Below are positions 41,151 to 50,179 of a stretch of DNA of 64,000 bases, in pieces (the stretch's first letter is position 1; each line of letters begins with the position of its first letter). The notes under the pieces were generated by a model, which worked only from the letters and a program-made list of their open reading frames with translations, was not told where the DNA came from and did not search any database. Source of the DNA: Ruminococcus sp. (GTDB taxonomy: Bacteria > Bacillota_A > Clostridia > Oscillospirales > Ruminococcaceae); contig NZ_JAEEMU010000036.1 in NCBI RefSeq assembly GCF_016283395.1, positions 1-64,000 on the forward strand, in the 5' to 3' direction. The translations under genes were made by a program, and so were the position numbers.

Positions 41151-41290
41151 ATTGACCTCCTTGAATTCAGCCGTCAGCCTTTAGCTTTTGATATTTTGTG
41201 CGGCAGTAATGAGTGCTGCATAATATAACGGCTCAGCCGTTTCCTGAAGGCTAATAGCCAATGGCTAACGGCTTACTGTTATTATACCAT
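41151..41290. repeat. Intergenic repeat element
   Basis: Carries the GCTAATAGCCAATGGCTAAC family near 41250-41275. Confidence 0.5.
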
Positions 41291-41522
41291 ATTTTTTTAA
41301 ACAAATCAACGTTCAGGGAAAAAGATTTATCGTTTTTTACTGTATGTGACGTAGAAAAGAACGGGCTTGGTTTGTACATATATAATAATGAAGAGAAAAA
41401 ACGATATATGCTGAGAGGATGAATTGCTGTGAAAAAGCTTGAAAAAAGCTGAAAACGCATGAAAAACAATGATAAATAACAAAAAATTCTGAAAAACAGC
41501 CCAAAACATCGCAGGATAAGAT

Positions 41523-41551
41523 TTGCGGTTCACGTGAACTTGTGATATAAT
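41523..41551 (+). promoter_or_regulatory. Promoter with palindromic operator for the DUF1836 regulator
   Basis: TTGCGG (41523-41528) and TATAAT (41546-41551) are 17 bases apart. The spacer starts with the perfect 12-bp palindrome GTTCACGTGAAC (41528-41539), which is a likely repressor site. Confidence 0.7.
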
Positions 41552-41581
41552 CATATCATCGTCAGAGAGGAGATGAAGACT

Positions 41582-42151
41582 ATGAACAACAGATACATTC
41601 CAGGAACAACAATGAAATATTCAGAGCAGGCTCGTGAATCTGCTTTTACCATGATATCACCTGTCCTTGAAGCTACGGGAGGACTTACACTTTCTCAGCT
41701 GTCCAAGCTCACAGGGCTTGAAGGCACTACTATCCAGAACTGGATTAAGCGCGGCTGGGTATCTGCTACAAAGGGTAAAAAGTATTCCGAAAAGCAGATA
41801 ATAAGAATAATCCTTATCAATATGCTTAGAAAGGCTATGAAGCTGGAGGACATTGCAAACCTTATGAGTTATATAAACGGTGATGTTGAAGATACTTCAG
41901 ATGATATTATAGAGGATATCTTGCTTTATAATATCCTTTGCAGAATAATCTTCACAGCAGAGGACGAGGGGGCGTTCGATACCGAGCATATAAAGACTCT
42001 GGTATCCCGTGAGTTAGCGGATTATTCCAAGGAAGTCAAGGACATTGACAAGCTCCGAAAAGCCATGTATGTCATGGTTATGGGGTACAGGAGCGGTTGT
42101 CTGAGGACTGAAATGGAAAAGGGGCTTGAGGTCATTTTTGAAGAAAAGTAA
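41582..42151 (+). CDS. DUF1836 domain transcriptional regulator
   Basis: This 189-residue protein has a MerR-like helix-turn-helix (LSQLSKLTGLEGTTIQNWIK, then GKKYSEKQIIRIILINMLR), followed by a helical body typical of DUF1836. The ATG at 41582 is well spaced from AGAGGAG; the ATG at 41573 is too close. The palindrome in its own promoter suggests autoregulation. Two small paralogous genes and a prohibitin-like gene follow on the same strand with short gaps (49, 31 and 23 bp), so it probably heads and controls that operon. Confidence 0.85.
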   Translation: MNNRYIPGTTMKYSEQARESAFTMISPVLEATGGLTLSQLSKLTGLEGTTIQNWIKRGWVSATKGKKYSEKQIIRIILINMLRKAMKLEDIANLMSYINGDVEDTSDDIIEDILLYNILCRIIFTAEDEGAFDTEHIKTLVSRELADYSKEVKDIDKLRKAMYVMVMGYRSGCLRTEMEKGLEVIFEEK

Positions 42152-42200
42152 AGAACGGACACATCTTACATGATATAAGGATCAAAGGGAGGTTTTAATA

Positions 42201-42398
42201 ATGAATGTTGTAACAGCATTACTAATGAGCAAAAAGAAGATCATAAAGTTATTTGAAGTATCAAAGGCTTATTCGGCAGACACTGCAAAGTCCTTTGATG
42301 AGCTGGGCATCTACAATCCAGACGCTGCCTTTGAGCTTCTGTACGACAACGTTATCTCAGCTACAGAGGACGGAAAGTATTATCTTAACAAGAATTAA
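42201..42398 (+). CDS. Small hypothetical protein, paralogue 1
   Basis: This 65-residue protein has an N-terminal hydrophobic stretch, then KAYSADTAKSFDELGIYNP and the end NVISATEDGKYYLNKN. The pattern (S/T-A-K-LDE-G ... V-G-YY) is shared with the next gene. It looks like a short membrane anchor plus a winged-helix-like remnant. GGGAGG precedes the ATG. Function unknown. Confidence 0.75.
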   Translation: MNVVTALLMSKKKIIKLFEVSKAYSADTAKSFDELGIYNPDAAFELLYDNVISATEDGKYYLNKN

Positions 42399-42429
42399 AG
42401 CATAAAAACTGCTGTAAGGGGGAATTATT

Positions 42430-42645
42430 ATGGCAGTATTCGTACCACCTGTATTCTTAATAAGGAAAAAACGGATAATGAGATCACTTATGAAAGTAAA
42501 TGCATATTCACCTGATACTGCGAAGAGACTTGACGAGATAGGATTGCTAAATCCTTACAGTTTCCCGTTCATTACTCTCAGACTGGTAAGACGGAATGTC
42601 ATATCAGTAACAGATGAAGGAAAATATTATATAACACACCAGTAA
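42430..42645 (+). CDS. Small hypothetical protein, paralogue 2
   Basis: This 71-residue protein is related to the previous one: hydrophobic start, KVNAYSPDTAKRLDEIGLLN and RRNVISVTDEGKYYITHQ. GGGGG precedes the ATG. The tandem pair sits between the DUF1836 regulator and the prohibitin-like gene, suggesting a joint membrane role. Function unknown. Confidence 0.75.
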   Translation: MAVFVPPVFLIRKKRIMRSLMKVNAYSPDTAKRLDEIGLLNPYSFPFITLRLVRRNVISVTDEGKYYITHQ

Positions 42646-42668
42646 ATGTTGTTTAAAGGAGAATTATT

Positions 42669-43571
42669 ATGCCAATAGATGTAAGAGAGATCAATAGAAA
42701 TGTTCCTAAGAAGCCAAGCTTCAAGGGCGTAAAGTGGGCTGTTATAGGTCTTGCAGCAATTCTTTTAGCTGCAAATTCGTTTACTATAGTGCCCGCAGGT
42801 AATACAGGTGTAGTTCTTACACTTGGAGAGGTCTCATCGACTCCGCTTTCTGAGGGATTTCACCTCAAAGCACCATTCGTACAGCAGGTAGAGAATCTGT
42901 CAAACAAGATACAGGTGTTCAACGCTACAGCAACAGCTGTATCCCGTGACCTTCAGACTGTAAACAGTGAGATCGCTGTTAACTACAGACTTGTTTCCGA
43001 CAAATCACCTGATATGTACAAGAATGTAGGTCTTGAATACAGCACTATCCTTGTATCTCCCGTAGTTCAGGAGTGCATGAAGTCAGCTACCGCAAAGTAC
43101 AATGCAGAGCAGCTCATTACAGAGCGTGAGGCAGTAAGTACCGAGGTAAAGACCGCTCTTGACGAAAAGCTCAATATTTATGGTATCTATATCGAGAAAT
43201 TCAATATCGTAAACTTTGACTTCACAGAAGAATTCAACAATGCTATCGAAGCAAAGCAGGTGGCTGAACAGAACCTGCTCAAGACAAAGACCGAACAGGA
43301 GCAGGCTAAGGTCGTTGCAAAGACTGAGGCAGAAAAGAAGGTCATTGCAGCAAATGCCGAGGCAGAGGCAATACTCGCTCAGGCACAGGCTCAGGCTGAC
43401 GCAAACAAGCTCCTTGAAGAGTCACTTTCAAGCAAGGTAATTGCTTATGAGCAGATCCAGAAATGGGACGGCGTAATGCCTAAGGTAACAGGCAAGGACG
43501 GCGGACTCCTCATAGATGTTAACATAGATGAGTCTGCAAATAATGCTGCGGCTTCAACACCGCAGAACTGA
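42669..43571 (+). CDS. Prohibitin/SPFH (band 7) family membrane protein
   Basis: This 300-residue protein has one N-terminal membrane helix (about 23-45, VGVAVIGLAAIL-type), an SPFH domain (VPAGNTGVVLTLGEVS ... FNATATAVSRDLQTV ... EFNNAIEAKQVAEQN) and a long Ala/Glu/Lys coiled coil (about 195-265) used for ring assembly. SPFH proteins organise membrane microdomains and protease access. AAAGGAG precedes the ATG. A hairpin at 43731-43755 follows. Last gene of the DUF1836 cassette. Confidence 0.9.
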   Translation: MPIDVREINRNVPKKPSFKGVKWAVIGLAAILLAANSFTIVPAGNTGVVLTLGEVSSTPLSEGFHLKAPFVQQVENLSNKIQVFNATATAVSRDLQTVNSEIAVNYRLVSDKSPDMYKNVGLEYSTILVSPVVQECMKSATAKYNAEQLITEREAVSTEVKTALDEKLNIYGIYIEKFNIVNFDFTEEFNNAIEAKQVAEQNLLKTKTEQEQAKVVAKTEAEKKVIAANAEAEAILAQAQAQADANKLLEESLSSKVIAYEQIQKWDGVMPKVTGKDGGLLIDVNIDESANNAAASTPQN

Positions 43572-43730
43572 AATGGATAAACTTTCGGGGGGAATAATAA
43601 AGCTGCTCTCGGAGCGGCAATGATCTCCGGCTCCCGCAAAAGGGGACGGGGGAGGAGATCCATTCATCATCTACCAAGATAGGGATAGAAGCTCGGGGTA
43701 AAACAGAGAGCTTCACGTACATAAAAAATG

Positions 43731-43755
43731 CGGCAAGTCTGGGGAGACTTCCGCA
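43731..43755 (+). terminator. Hairpin after the prohibitin-like gene
   Basis: GCGG-AAGTCT / AGACTT-CCGC stem with a GGGG loop. Weak T tract. Confidence 0.5.
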
Positions 43756-43799
43756 AGTTGGGGTAAACATTATTTCGTATATTAGTTCATGAATAACTA

Positions 43800-44165
43800 A
43801 AGCTTATGTAGGGGTACATAAGCTTTTTCTTTTGCGAGTTGAGCCAGCTCGACCGCTTCCACGTTGTCACTTGCAAGCTCGGCGCGGAGTCCGCGCTGGT
43901 TAACCACGTTGTCGCTCGTAAACTCGGCGCGGAGCCCGCGCTGGCTAACCACGTTGTCGCTCGTAAACTCGCTCACTATTATGAACGTACTTACTCGTAC
44001 ATCGCTTACAGCACATTTATACACGGGCGAGCGGAACTCGCCCCTACAATGTGTCGTTTATGGTTTTACGGTTATTGGCGGACGACCAATGGACGTCCCT
44101 ACACGCTAAACTTACTATGCACTAACAACTAAAAACTCGTGCTGTCGGGGATGCCAGCCACTACA
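43800..44165. repeat. Intergenic repeat cluster with a 45-bp tandem repeat
   Basis: A 45-bp unit (starting GGCGCGGAGYCCGCGCTGG) is present about 2.4 times at 43859-43976. It is followed by a ~140-bp element (CTCGCTCACTATTAT ... ACTCGTACATCGCTTACAGC) also at 56990-57065, a GGGCGAGCGGAACTCGCCC palindrome, and a GGACG-type palindrome near 44080. No gene in this gap. Confidence 0.7.
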
Positions 44166-44963
44166 CTATATCCCGAGGAGTTTTTCGGCATTGCGGTAGA
44201 AGATAAGCTCCTTTTCCTCGTCAGTGAGGGGGAGTCTGTTTATCATGGATATCTCGTTTGCAGGCTCGTCCCACGGGCAGTCGCTTCCGAAGAGGACTTT
44301 GTCTGCGCCCTGCATACGTATTATGCGCAGGAGCTGTTCGTCCTCGATATATCGTGAGATAACTCCCACATCGAACCAAAGATTGTCGAATTTGCCAGCT
44401 GTGTATTTTTCAATGTCGTCCCAGAGCTTCATGCCGCCAAGATGTGCAGCAACTATGGTAAGCTTCGGGAAAGTCTCAGCTAAAGCCGCAAAGCTCTGGG
44501 GAGTTGCTCTTATTATATCCTCTGAGTACGGATCCCAGCCACCGTGGAAAACGGCTATAAGTCCAAACTCGGCTATTTTCTCGTATATGGGGAACATTCT
44601 CTCCTCATGTGGACAGAATTGCTGATATTCCGAATGGAACTTAACGCCGTAGAGTCCCAGAGACTTTATACGCTCCACCTCTGCAACAGCATCCTCAGCG
44701 TCAGGGTGGACAGTTCCGCAGCAGTAGATACCGCCGCCCATTATCTCAGCCGCCCAGTTGTTGATAGCAGTCTGCTGTGAGGGCTTTGTGGCTACAGGAA
44801 GGAGCATAGCGCGGTCTATGCCGTTCTCAGCCATTTTTCTGCGCAGTCCGTCCAAAGTGCCGTCAGTTGCGGGAGTTATGCCGCTTGTCTTGGAAAGTCC
44901 CGACATAGCGCGTTCTGCGAGGGTATCTGTGAATGCGTGGGTGTGAAAATCAAAATATCTCAT
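44166..44963 (-). CDS. Amidohydrolase-2 family metal-dependent hydrolase
   Basis: This ~265-residue TIM-barrel protein has metal-binding DFHTH at the N-terminus, VKFHSEYQQF, AVFHGGWDPYS, IVAAHLGG, FDVG and FGSDCPWDEP near the C-terminus, in the order expected for amidohydrolase family 2 (decarboxylases and lactonases). The substrate is unknown. MRYFDFH at 44963 is the better start (GGAG upstream); the GTG at 44975 overlaps the ArsR stop and has no ribosome site. It follows the arsR gene by 8 bp and is likely co-transcribed. Confidence 0.85.
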   Translation of the reverse strand: MRYFDFHTHAFTDTLAERAMSGLSKTSGITPATDGTLDGLRRKMAENGIDRAMLLPVATKPSQQTAINNWAAEIMGGGIYCCGTVHPDAEDAVAEVERIKSLGLYGVKFHSEYQQFCPHEERMFPIYEKIAEFGLIAVFHGGWDPYSEDIIRATPQSFAALAETFPKLTIVAAHLGGMKLWDDIEKYTAGKFDNLWFDVGVISRYIEDEQLLRIIRMQGADKVLFGSDCPWDEPANEISMINRLPLTDEEKELIFYRNAEKLLGI

Positions 44964-44971
44964 GCAGCAGC

Positions 44972-45322
44972 TCACTCCATAACGTGTTCCATTGCGTGAT
45001 AGAAGATAGTCTTTACATGATCGTCGCAGAGGGAGTAGTAGATAGTCTTGCCCTCACGTCTTGAGCTGACAAGGCGAGCCTGTTTCAGCACTCTCAGCTG
45101 GTGGGATATAGCGGACTGTGTCATATTGAGCAGCCTTGCGATATCACAGACGCACATTTCACTCTGGCAGAGTACGAATATTATCCTTATCCTTGTAGCA
45201 TCGCCGAATACTTTCAGAAGCTCCGCAGCTTCATAAAGTACAGCTTCATCGGGCATGACCTTTGAGACCTTGTCAACGATTTCGTTATGCACTCCGTGAG
45301 TGCCGCAGATGTGTTCGTCCAT
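44972..45322 (-). CDS. ArsR/SmtB-family metal-responsive regulator (CadC/CzrA-like)
   Basis: This 116-residue winged-helix repressor has the alpha-3 metal site (SEMCVCDIARLL), the recognition helix MTQSAISHQLRVLKQARLV, and a C-terminal D-H-x(n)-H segment (CDDHVKTIFYHAMEH) like the alpha-5 site of CzrA/SmtB. The N-terminal MDEHICGTHGVHNE adds a Cys and three His. Zinc or cadmium sensing is likely. AAGGAGG selects 45322 over 45340. It overlaps no gene but lies between a membrane protein and the amidohydrolase, all minus strand. Confidence 0.9.
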   Translation of the reverse strand: MDEHICGTHGVHNEIVDKVSKVMPDEAVLYEAAELLKVFGDATRIRIIFVLCQSEMCVCDIARLLNMTQSAISHQLRVLKQARLVSSRREGKTIYYSLCDDHVKTIFYHAMEHVME

Positions 45323-45332
45323 TATTTCCTCC

Positions 45333-45770
45333 TTAGACATTTGGGAATATGAGAATGCCTGCTATTATAGAAGCTATACTCAGTAAAAAGCCTATAGTAC
45401 AGGTAGTGCAGGCGAATTTATCATAAACGTATTTCTTGTTTCTTGTGAGAAAAACAGTGTGTTTCTTGTCACTTGGGTAGAGTTTGTTTTGCAGAAAGCC
45501 TTCCTCGGGGAAGATATTGGGGTATTCCGTGCCGTCAACGATGTAGTATGCCACATTGAATTTGCTTCGCGGACTTTTGTCTATCCTTGAAAAAGAAGCT
45601 GTGTGCTTTTTAGTGAAGAGCAGTCTCACGAAGAATACAGTAAGGAGTATCATAGAGACTGCAAATGCAAGTCCGATAAGGGCAGCAAAGCCGAATAGCA
45701 GCCACACTAACTTTACGCCTAAGATAACAGCAAGCACCGATACTACCAATATAACAAGAATTATCTCCAT
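45333..45770 (-). CDS. Hypothetical membrane protein
   Basis: This 145-residue protein has two N-terminal membrane helices (about 2-22, 27-52), a soluble part containing YYIVDGTEYPNIFPEEGF, and a C-terminal membrane helix (about 120-142). It has the look of DUF3592-like proteins, which share a small beta-rich loop between helices, but I am not sure of the family. First gene of the run with arsR. Confidence 0.65.
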   Translation of the reverse strand: MEIILVILVVSVLAVILGVKLVWLLFGFAALIGLAFAVSMILLTVFFVRLLFTKKHTASFSRIDKSPRSKFNVAYYIVDGTEYPNIFPEEGFLQNKLYPSDKKHTVFLTRNKKYVYDKFACTTCTIGFLLSIASIIAGILIFPNV

Positions 45771-45866
45771 GACCGCGCCCCCTTTACGGCTGTGATATCT
45801 GCTTGTCCGAGCATTTATGTCACTATGATTATATCATATTTTTCAAAGTAAATCAACAGTTACAGT

Positions 45867-46829
45867 TCAGGCAAAGGCTGAATGTATTATCTCCGTCAGC
45901 TCTGCACCGTGTTCCGTGAACTGTTTCAGCTGGCTGAGAAGCTGCTCTGCACGGTCGAGACAGTCCGCAGAGGTCTTGCCGCGGAAGTACTTGTTTTCGC
46001 TTTTGCAGTCGATGAGATAGCGTACAGCAAGCTCACCTGTGAGCCATAAAATGCCGTAATACAGCGAGTTCACCTCATCATCTGAGAGTATGCCGCCAAG
46101 TCCCTGAGCGAAGCCTGCGGTTATATGGCGGACAGCAGACAGGTCAGTGATACCGTTTTTGCAGACAGAGCGCACAAGGTCGCCGTAATCAATGGCTGCA
46201 TAGCCGTACATGACTGTGTCAAGGTCTATTATGGTCATTTTCTCAGAGATTATGATATTATCCGCCTTTGCATCGCCGTGTATGATGCGCTTTTGCAGTG
46301 AACTGCCGAACACCTGTTCCAGCGTATGGCGGAGTTTGTCAAGAGTCACCATAACGCTTCTGTCTATACCGGTTTTTGAAGCAAGAACAGCGAAATATCC
46401 GTCAAAATCGTGAAATCTTTCGATAGCAGGAGTGCTGTTGAGTTTGCTGCCGTCCATAATCCTGATGAAAGTGCCGAATGCCCGTCCCGCAGCCGCGGGT
46501 TCAGCCGCGGCTTCTGCGGTCGCTGTGATATACCTGTAGATGCGCCATACTTCGCCGTCAGCGACCGCGTAGTTTTTATCGCCATAGGCGATAAAATGCG
46601 GGACGGCAATATCACAGCCGCTGACTTTCGCAAAAGCATTTTCGATGCGGCTTATGTTGTCCATAACGGCTTCGGGAGCACGAAAAACAGTCCTGTTCAG
46701 GGATTGCAGCACGTATTTCTCACCGCCGCAGACAGCAAGAAAGGTTCGGTTTATGTGACCTGCATTGAGCTCGGTCAGTTCGTCAGCTTCGGGGAGTCCG
46801 AAAAGTGTAGGTATATTGCGGATATCCAT
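45867..46829 (-). CDS. APH-fold phosphotransferase, N-acetylhexosamine 1-kinase (NahK)-like
   Basis: This 320-residue kinase has a phosphotransferase fold. The N-terminal LNAGHINRTFLAV and YVLQSLNRTVFRAPEAVMDN strongly recall NahK, the first kinase of the lacto-N-biose/galacto-N-biose pathway. The catalytic HGDAKADN and metal-binding IDLDTVMYG are intact. Substrate is likely GlcNAc, GalNAc or a related sugar. No lacto-N-biose phosphorylase is near, so the pathway link is an inference. AGGAGG precedes the ATG. Monocistronic. Confidence 0.8.
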   Translation of the reverse strand: MDIRNIPTLFGLPEADELTELNAGHINRTFLAVCGGEKYVLQSLNRTVFRAPEAVMDNISRIENAFAKVSGCDIAVPHFIAYGDKNYAVADGEVWRIYRYITATAEAAAEPAAAGRAFGTFIRIMDGSKLNSTPAIERFHDFDGYFAVLASKTGIDRSVMVTLDKLRHTLEQVFGSSLQKRIIHGDAKADNIIISEKMTIIDLDTVMYGYAAIDYGDLVRSVCKNGITDLSAVRHITAGFAQGLGGILSDDEVNSLYYGILWLTGELAVRYLIDCKSENKYFRGKTSADCLDRAEQLLSQLKQFTEHGAELTEIIHSAFA

Positions 46830-46837
46830 AGTAGCAC

Positions 46838-47095
46838 CTCCTGTTTAATTCATAATGCATAATTCATAATTGTATGGGCGGCGGATTTAATTCGGAATGC
46901 GGAATTAGGAATTGTAGGGACGCGCATTGCGCGTCTGTGTGTGCCTCACGATGTAAATAAAATGAACGAATTGTATGGACTCACATTATTGGGACACGCT
47001 GGTTCAGCTCGATAATTGAAAAGGGCGGATAATATCCGCCCCTACAGTTGCGGAACGCCGAGGGCGGCGTTCCCTACTCACTAATTACTTATTTC
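46838..47095. repeat. Intergenic repeat cluster
   Basis: ATTCATAATGCATAATTCATAATT arrays are summarised here as a repeated TTCATAAT motif; with them are GGACGCGCATTGCGCGTC and GGCGGATAATATCCGCC palindromes and an AACGCCGAGGGCGGCGTT palindrome near 47055, several followed by CTACA. Confidence 0.65.
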
Positions 47096-47101
47096 TGCTT
47101 A

Positions 47102-48460
47102 CTAATTCTTCAGGCTCTGCATAGGTGCAGGGATACGTCCGCCGCGGTTGATGAACTTAGCAGGCGACTTCTCGCGTATAGGCATAACAGGACCGCTTCC
47201 GAGGAGTCCGCCGAATTCGAGGGTATCTCCCTCTTTCTTGCCGATAGCAGGGATAAGACGTACAGCAGTTGTCTTTGAGTTTACCATACCGATAGCAGCT
47301 TCGTCCGCAATGATAGCAGAGATAGTCTCGGGAGTTATCTCGCCGGGAACTACTATCATATCAAGTCCTACAGAGCAAACAGCTGTCATAGCTTCGAGCT
47401 TTTCAAGACTGAGTACTCCTGCAACAGCAGCATCTATCATGCCTGCGTCCTCTGATACAGGGATAAATGCACCTGAGAGTCCGCCGACTGTAGAAGAAGC
47501 CATTACGCCGCCTTTCTTTACTGCATCGTTGAGCATTGCGAGGCAGGCTGTAGTACCGTGAGTACCGCACATTTCCAGTCCCATTTCCTCGAGGATATGA
47601 GCAACACTGTCGCCGATAGCAGGTGTAGGAGCAAGTGACAGGTCAACGATACCGAAAGGTACGCCGAGAAGCTCGGAAGCTCTTGCGCCGACAAGCTGAC
47701 CCATACGTGTTATCTTGAATGCAGTCTTTTTGATTATATCTGCAATTTCGTTTATTGAAGCGTCAGGGTACTTTGTAAGAGCTGCGCGGACAACTCCCGG
47801 ACCTGATACGCCGACGTGTATCTCGCAGTCAGGCTCGCCCACACCGTGGAAAGCACCTGCCATGAATGGGTTATCCTCGACAGCATTGCAGAATACAACG
47901 AGCTTTGCAGGGCCTATACAGTCGCGGTCTGCGGTCTTTATTGCAGTTTCCTTGACTATCTGACCCATGAGCTTTACAGCGTCCATATTTATACCCGACT
48001 TTGTAGAGCCTATATTTACAGATGAGCAGATGTTCTGTGTAACGTCGAGAGCCTCGGGGATAGACTTGATAAGTGCCATATCTCCTGCGCTGAAGCCCTT
48101 GTGTACAAGTGCGGAATATCCGCCTATGAAGTTTACGCCGCAGGTATCAGCTGCTCTCTGGAGCGTTTTTGCGAACTTTACAGTATCACTGTTGGGACAG
48201 GCAGCTGCAAGCATAGCGATAGGAGTTACCGAGATACGCTTGTTTACGATCGGTATACCGTACTCAGTCTCTATCTGCTGACCGACAGCAACGAGATTTC
48301 CTGCCTTTGATACTATTTTATTGTAGACCTTTTCGCAGGCTTTATCAATATCCGTGTCGATACAGTCAAGGAGAGAGATACCCATAGTGATAGTACGGAT
48401 ATCAAGGCACTCATCCTGTATCATGCGGATAGTTTCAAGTATATTATATACATTAAGCAT
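47102..48460 (-). CDS. UPF0210 (DUF711) family protein
   Basis: This 452-residue protein has the length and conserved blocks of UPF0210: [63 protein letters not shown], and [13 protein letters not shown]. Its glycyl-radical-like fold is known from structures but the reaction is not. It is the second gene of a conserved pair with the UPF0237 ACT-domain gene upstream (18 bp gap), so a ligand-sensing/enzyme pair is likely. Confidence 0.95.
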   Translation of the reverse strand: MLNVYNILETIRMIQDECLDIRTITMGISLLDCIDTDIDKACEKVYNKIVSKAGNLVAVGQQIETEYGIPIVNKRISVTPIAMLAAACPNSDTVKFAKTLQRAADTCGVNFIGGYSALVHKGFSAGDMALIKSIPEALDVTQNICSSVNIGSTKSGINMDAVKLMGQIVKETAIKTADRDCIGPAKLVVFCNAVEDNPFMAGAFHGVGEPDCEIHVGVSGPGVVRAALTKYPDASINEIADIIKKTAFKITRMGQLVGARASELLGVPFGIVDLSLAPTPAIGDSVAHILEEMGLEMCGTHGTTACLAMLNDAVKKGGVMASSTVGGLSGAFIPVSEDAGMIDAAVAGVLSLEKLEAMTAVCSVGLDMIVVPGEITPETISAIIADEAAIGMVNSKTTAVRLIPAIGKKEGDTLEFGGLLGSGPVMPIREKSPAKFINRGGRIPAPMQSLKN

Positions 48461-48478
48461 TGAGCTTACTTCCTTTCA

Positions 48479-48748
48479 TCAGATACTGTGCATTGAGTTG
48501 AATATGTCCTCGTGCATTGTGTGGATAGAGAGACCAAGCTCAGTACCGAGGGTGTTCATTCTTTCTACAAGCTCAGAGAAATCGCCCTTGATAGCTGATA
48601 TATCAACCAGCATTATCATAGCGAACATATCCTGAAGAACGCTCTGTGTTACCTCTATTACGTTAACATTGTACTCAGCGCAGATACCGCTTACCTTGTG
48701 GAGAATTCCCACAGTATCCTTACCTATAACAGTTACAACTGCTCTCAT
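48479..48748 (-). CDS. UPF0237 ACT-domain protein
   Basis: This 89-residue single ACT domain reads MRAVVTVIGKDTVGILHKVS and continues FAMIMLVDIS. The start at 48748 follows CGGAGG; the upstream frame to 48829 is not supported. ACT domains bind amino acids or similar small ligands. It pairs with UPF0210, as in many genomes. Confidence 0.95.
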   Translation of the reverse strand: MRAVVTVIGKDTVGILHKVSGICAEYNVNVIEVTQSVLQDMFAMIMLVDISAIKGDFSELVERMNTLGTELGLSIHTMHEDIFNSMHSI

Positions 48749-48848
48749 GATCAAAACCTCCGTTTTATTGTTATTCGGTGTATCCCGAATGATTGATATA
48801 ATTATAACACACATATTCCGAAAAAGCAACAGCCACGGGAAAATATTT

Positions 48849-49210
48849 TCAGTGATTAGTTGTTAGTGCATAGTGATTAGTGTAGGGGAGCCCGCCCTCG
48901 GGCTCCCGAGCCGTTAGCCTTTAGCCTGTAGGGCGGCGGATTTAATTCATAATTCATAATGCATAATTCATAATTGCAGGGGCGAGTTCCGTTCGCCCGT
49001 GTGCTCCATAACTCTTATGTATGTTGTAACTATGTGTAGGGACGACCATTGGTCGTCCGTCAATTACGCATAAGCAACGCTCTGCCGTTCGCTACGTGAT
49101 TGATGTTGTATGCTTGCGGACGCGCAATGCGTTCATGTTATTTGGACTGTAATGCTCGGGCGGATAATATCCGCCCCTACAATTCTTAGCTTTTAGTTCT
49201 TAGTTCTAAG
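48849..49210. repeat. Intergenic repeat cluster
   Basis: Holds palindromes of the types GGACGACCATTGGTCGTCC and GGCGGATAATATCCGCC with CTACA tails, TTCATAAT arrays, and TTAGTGATTAGT-type stretches. No gene seen between the UPF0237 and PHP genes. Confidence 0.65.
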
Positions 49211-49311
49211 GAAGCACTATAATTCATTGCAAGGCAAATATTTCTCCGCGTCTGTTGCTATTTCAAAAATTATATGTTATAATATTAGAATATCAAAAAA
49301 GAGGTGATACC

Positions 49312-50166
49312 ATGAAGCTTATGGACTGCCACACACATACGCAGTTTTCGGTTGACTCCGAGGCTGATATAAATAAATGTATCAAGCGAGCGGCGGAGCT
49401 TGGACTTGCTGCCTATGCTATTACCGACCACTGTGAGTGCAACGGCTGGTATAAAAAGGAGCACTATTCCGAGAACGAATGGTATCTGCGCGAAAGCTTC
49501 GATTATGCTGCCGACTTTGAGAACTCCGTATCTGCGGTGACTGCGCTGAAAGAGAAGTGGGCAGGAAAGCTCAACCTTATCTGCGGCGTGGAACTGGGAC
49601 AGATAATACTTGATACAGAAGCGGCAAAGATAGTCAATGCCGACAAAAGAGTCGATTTCATCATAGGTTCGGTGCATCAGGTCAGGGGCGAGCAGGATTT
49701 CTACTTCATAGACTACGAAAAAATGACCATGGATGAGATATACGACCTGCTGGAGCGTTATTTCAAGGAAGCCTATGAAGTCAGCAGGACTGATCTCTTT
49801 GACGTTTTCGGCCATATTACCTACTGTCTGCGCTACATGAAGCAGAGAAACGGCATAAATGCCGATATAAGCCGATATGACGATATTATCGCGGATATCT
49901 TCCGTGATCTTGCCCAAAACGGCAAGGGCATAGAGATAAACACATCAGGTATAAGACAGGGCTTCGGGGACTGCTTCCCAAATCTTAAATATGTAAAGCT
50001 TTTCCGCGATATGGGCGGCGAGATAGTCACTATAGGCTCGGACTCCCATACAGTCGAGGATATAGCCGCCAACTGCGCTGACGGGATAGAGATAGCGCGA
50101 GCGGCAGGCTTCACAAAGCTTGCTTACTTCAAAAAGAGAAAGCCATATTTCATTGACATAACATAA
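49312..50166 (+). CDS. hisK: PHP-family histidinol-phosphatase
   Basis: This 284-residue PHP-domain hydrolase has metal ligands in DCHTHTQFS (residues 4-12), AITDHCECN, a Glu in CGVELGQ, IGSVHQV, FGHITY and GSDSHTVEDI. It removes phosphate from histidinol phosphate, the penultimate step in histidine synthesis, as in the HisJ/HisK type. AGAGGTG selects the ATG at 49312 over 49255. The other his genes are not in the window. It is 13 bp before a lipoprotein gene. Confidence 0.88.
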   Translation: MKLMDCHTHTQFSVDSEADINKCIKRAAELGLAAYAITDHCECNGWYKKEHYSENEWYLRESFDYAADFENSVSAVTALKEKWAGKLNLICGVELGQIILDTEAAKIVNADKRVDFIIGSVHQVRGEQDFYFIDYEKMTMDEIYDLLERYFKEAYEVSRTDLFDVFGHITYCLRYMKQRNGINADISRYDDIIADIFRDLAQNGKGIEINTSGIRQGFGDCFPNLKYVKLFRDMGGEIVTIGSDSHTVEDIAANCADGIEIARAAGFTKLAYFKKRKPYFIDIT

Positions 50167-50179
50167 CGGGGGATATATT

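Noticed and set aside
43859..43976. Possible CRISPR array
   Set aside because: The 45-bp units are contiguous with no spacers, fewer than three copies, and no cas genes are present in the window.
44224..44625. 133-codon plus-strand ORF opposite the amidohydrolase
   Set aside because: Antisense shadow without ribosome site; the minus-strand gene has all metal-binding motifs.
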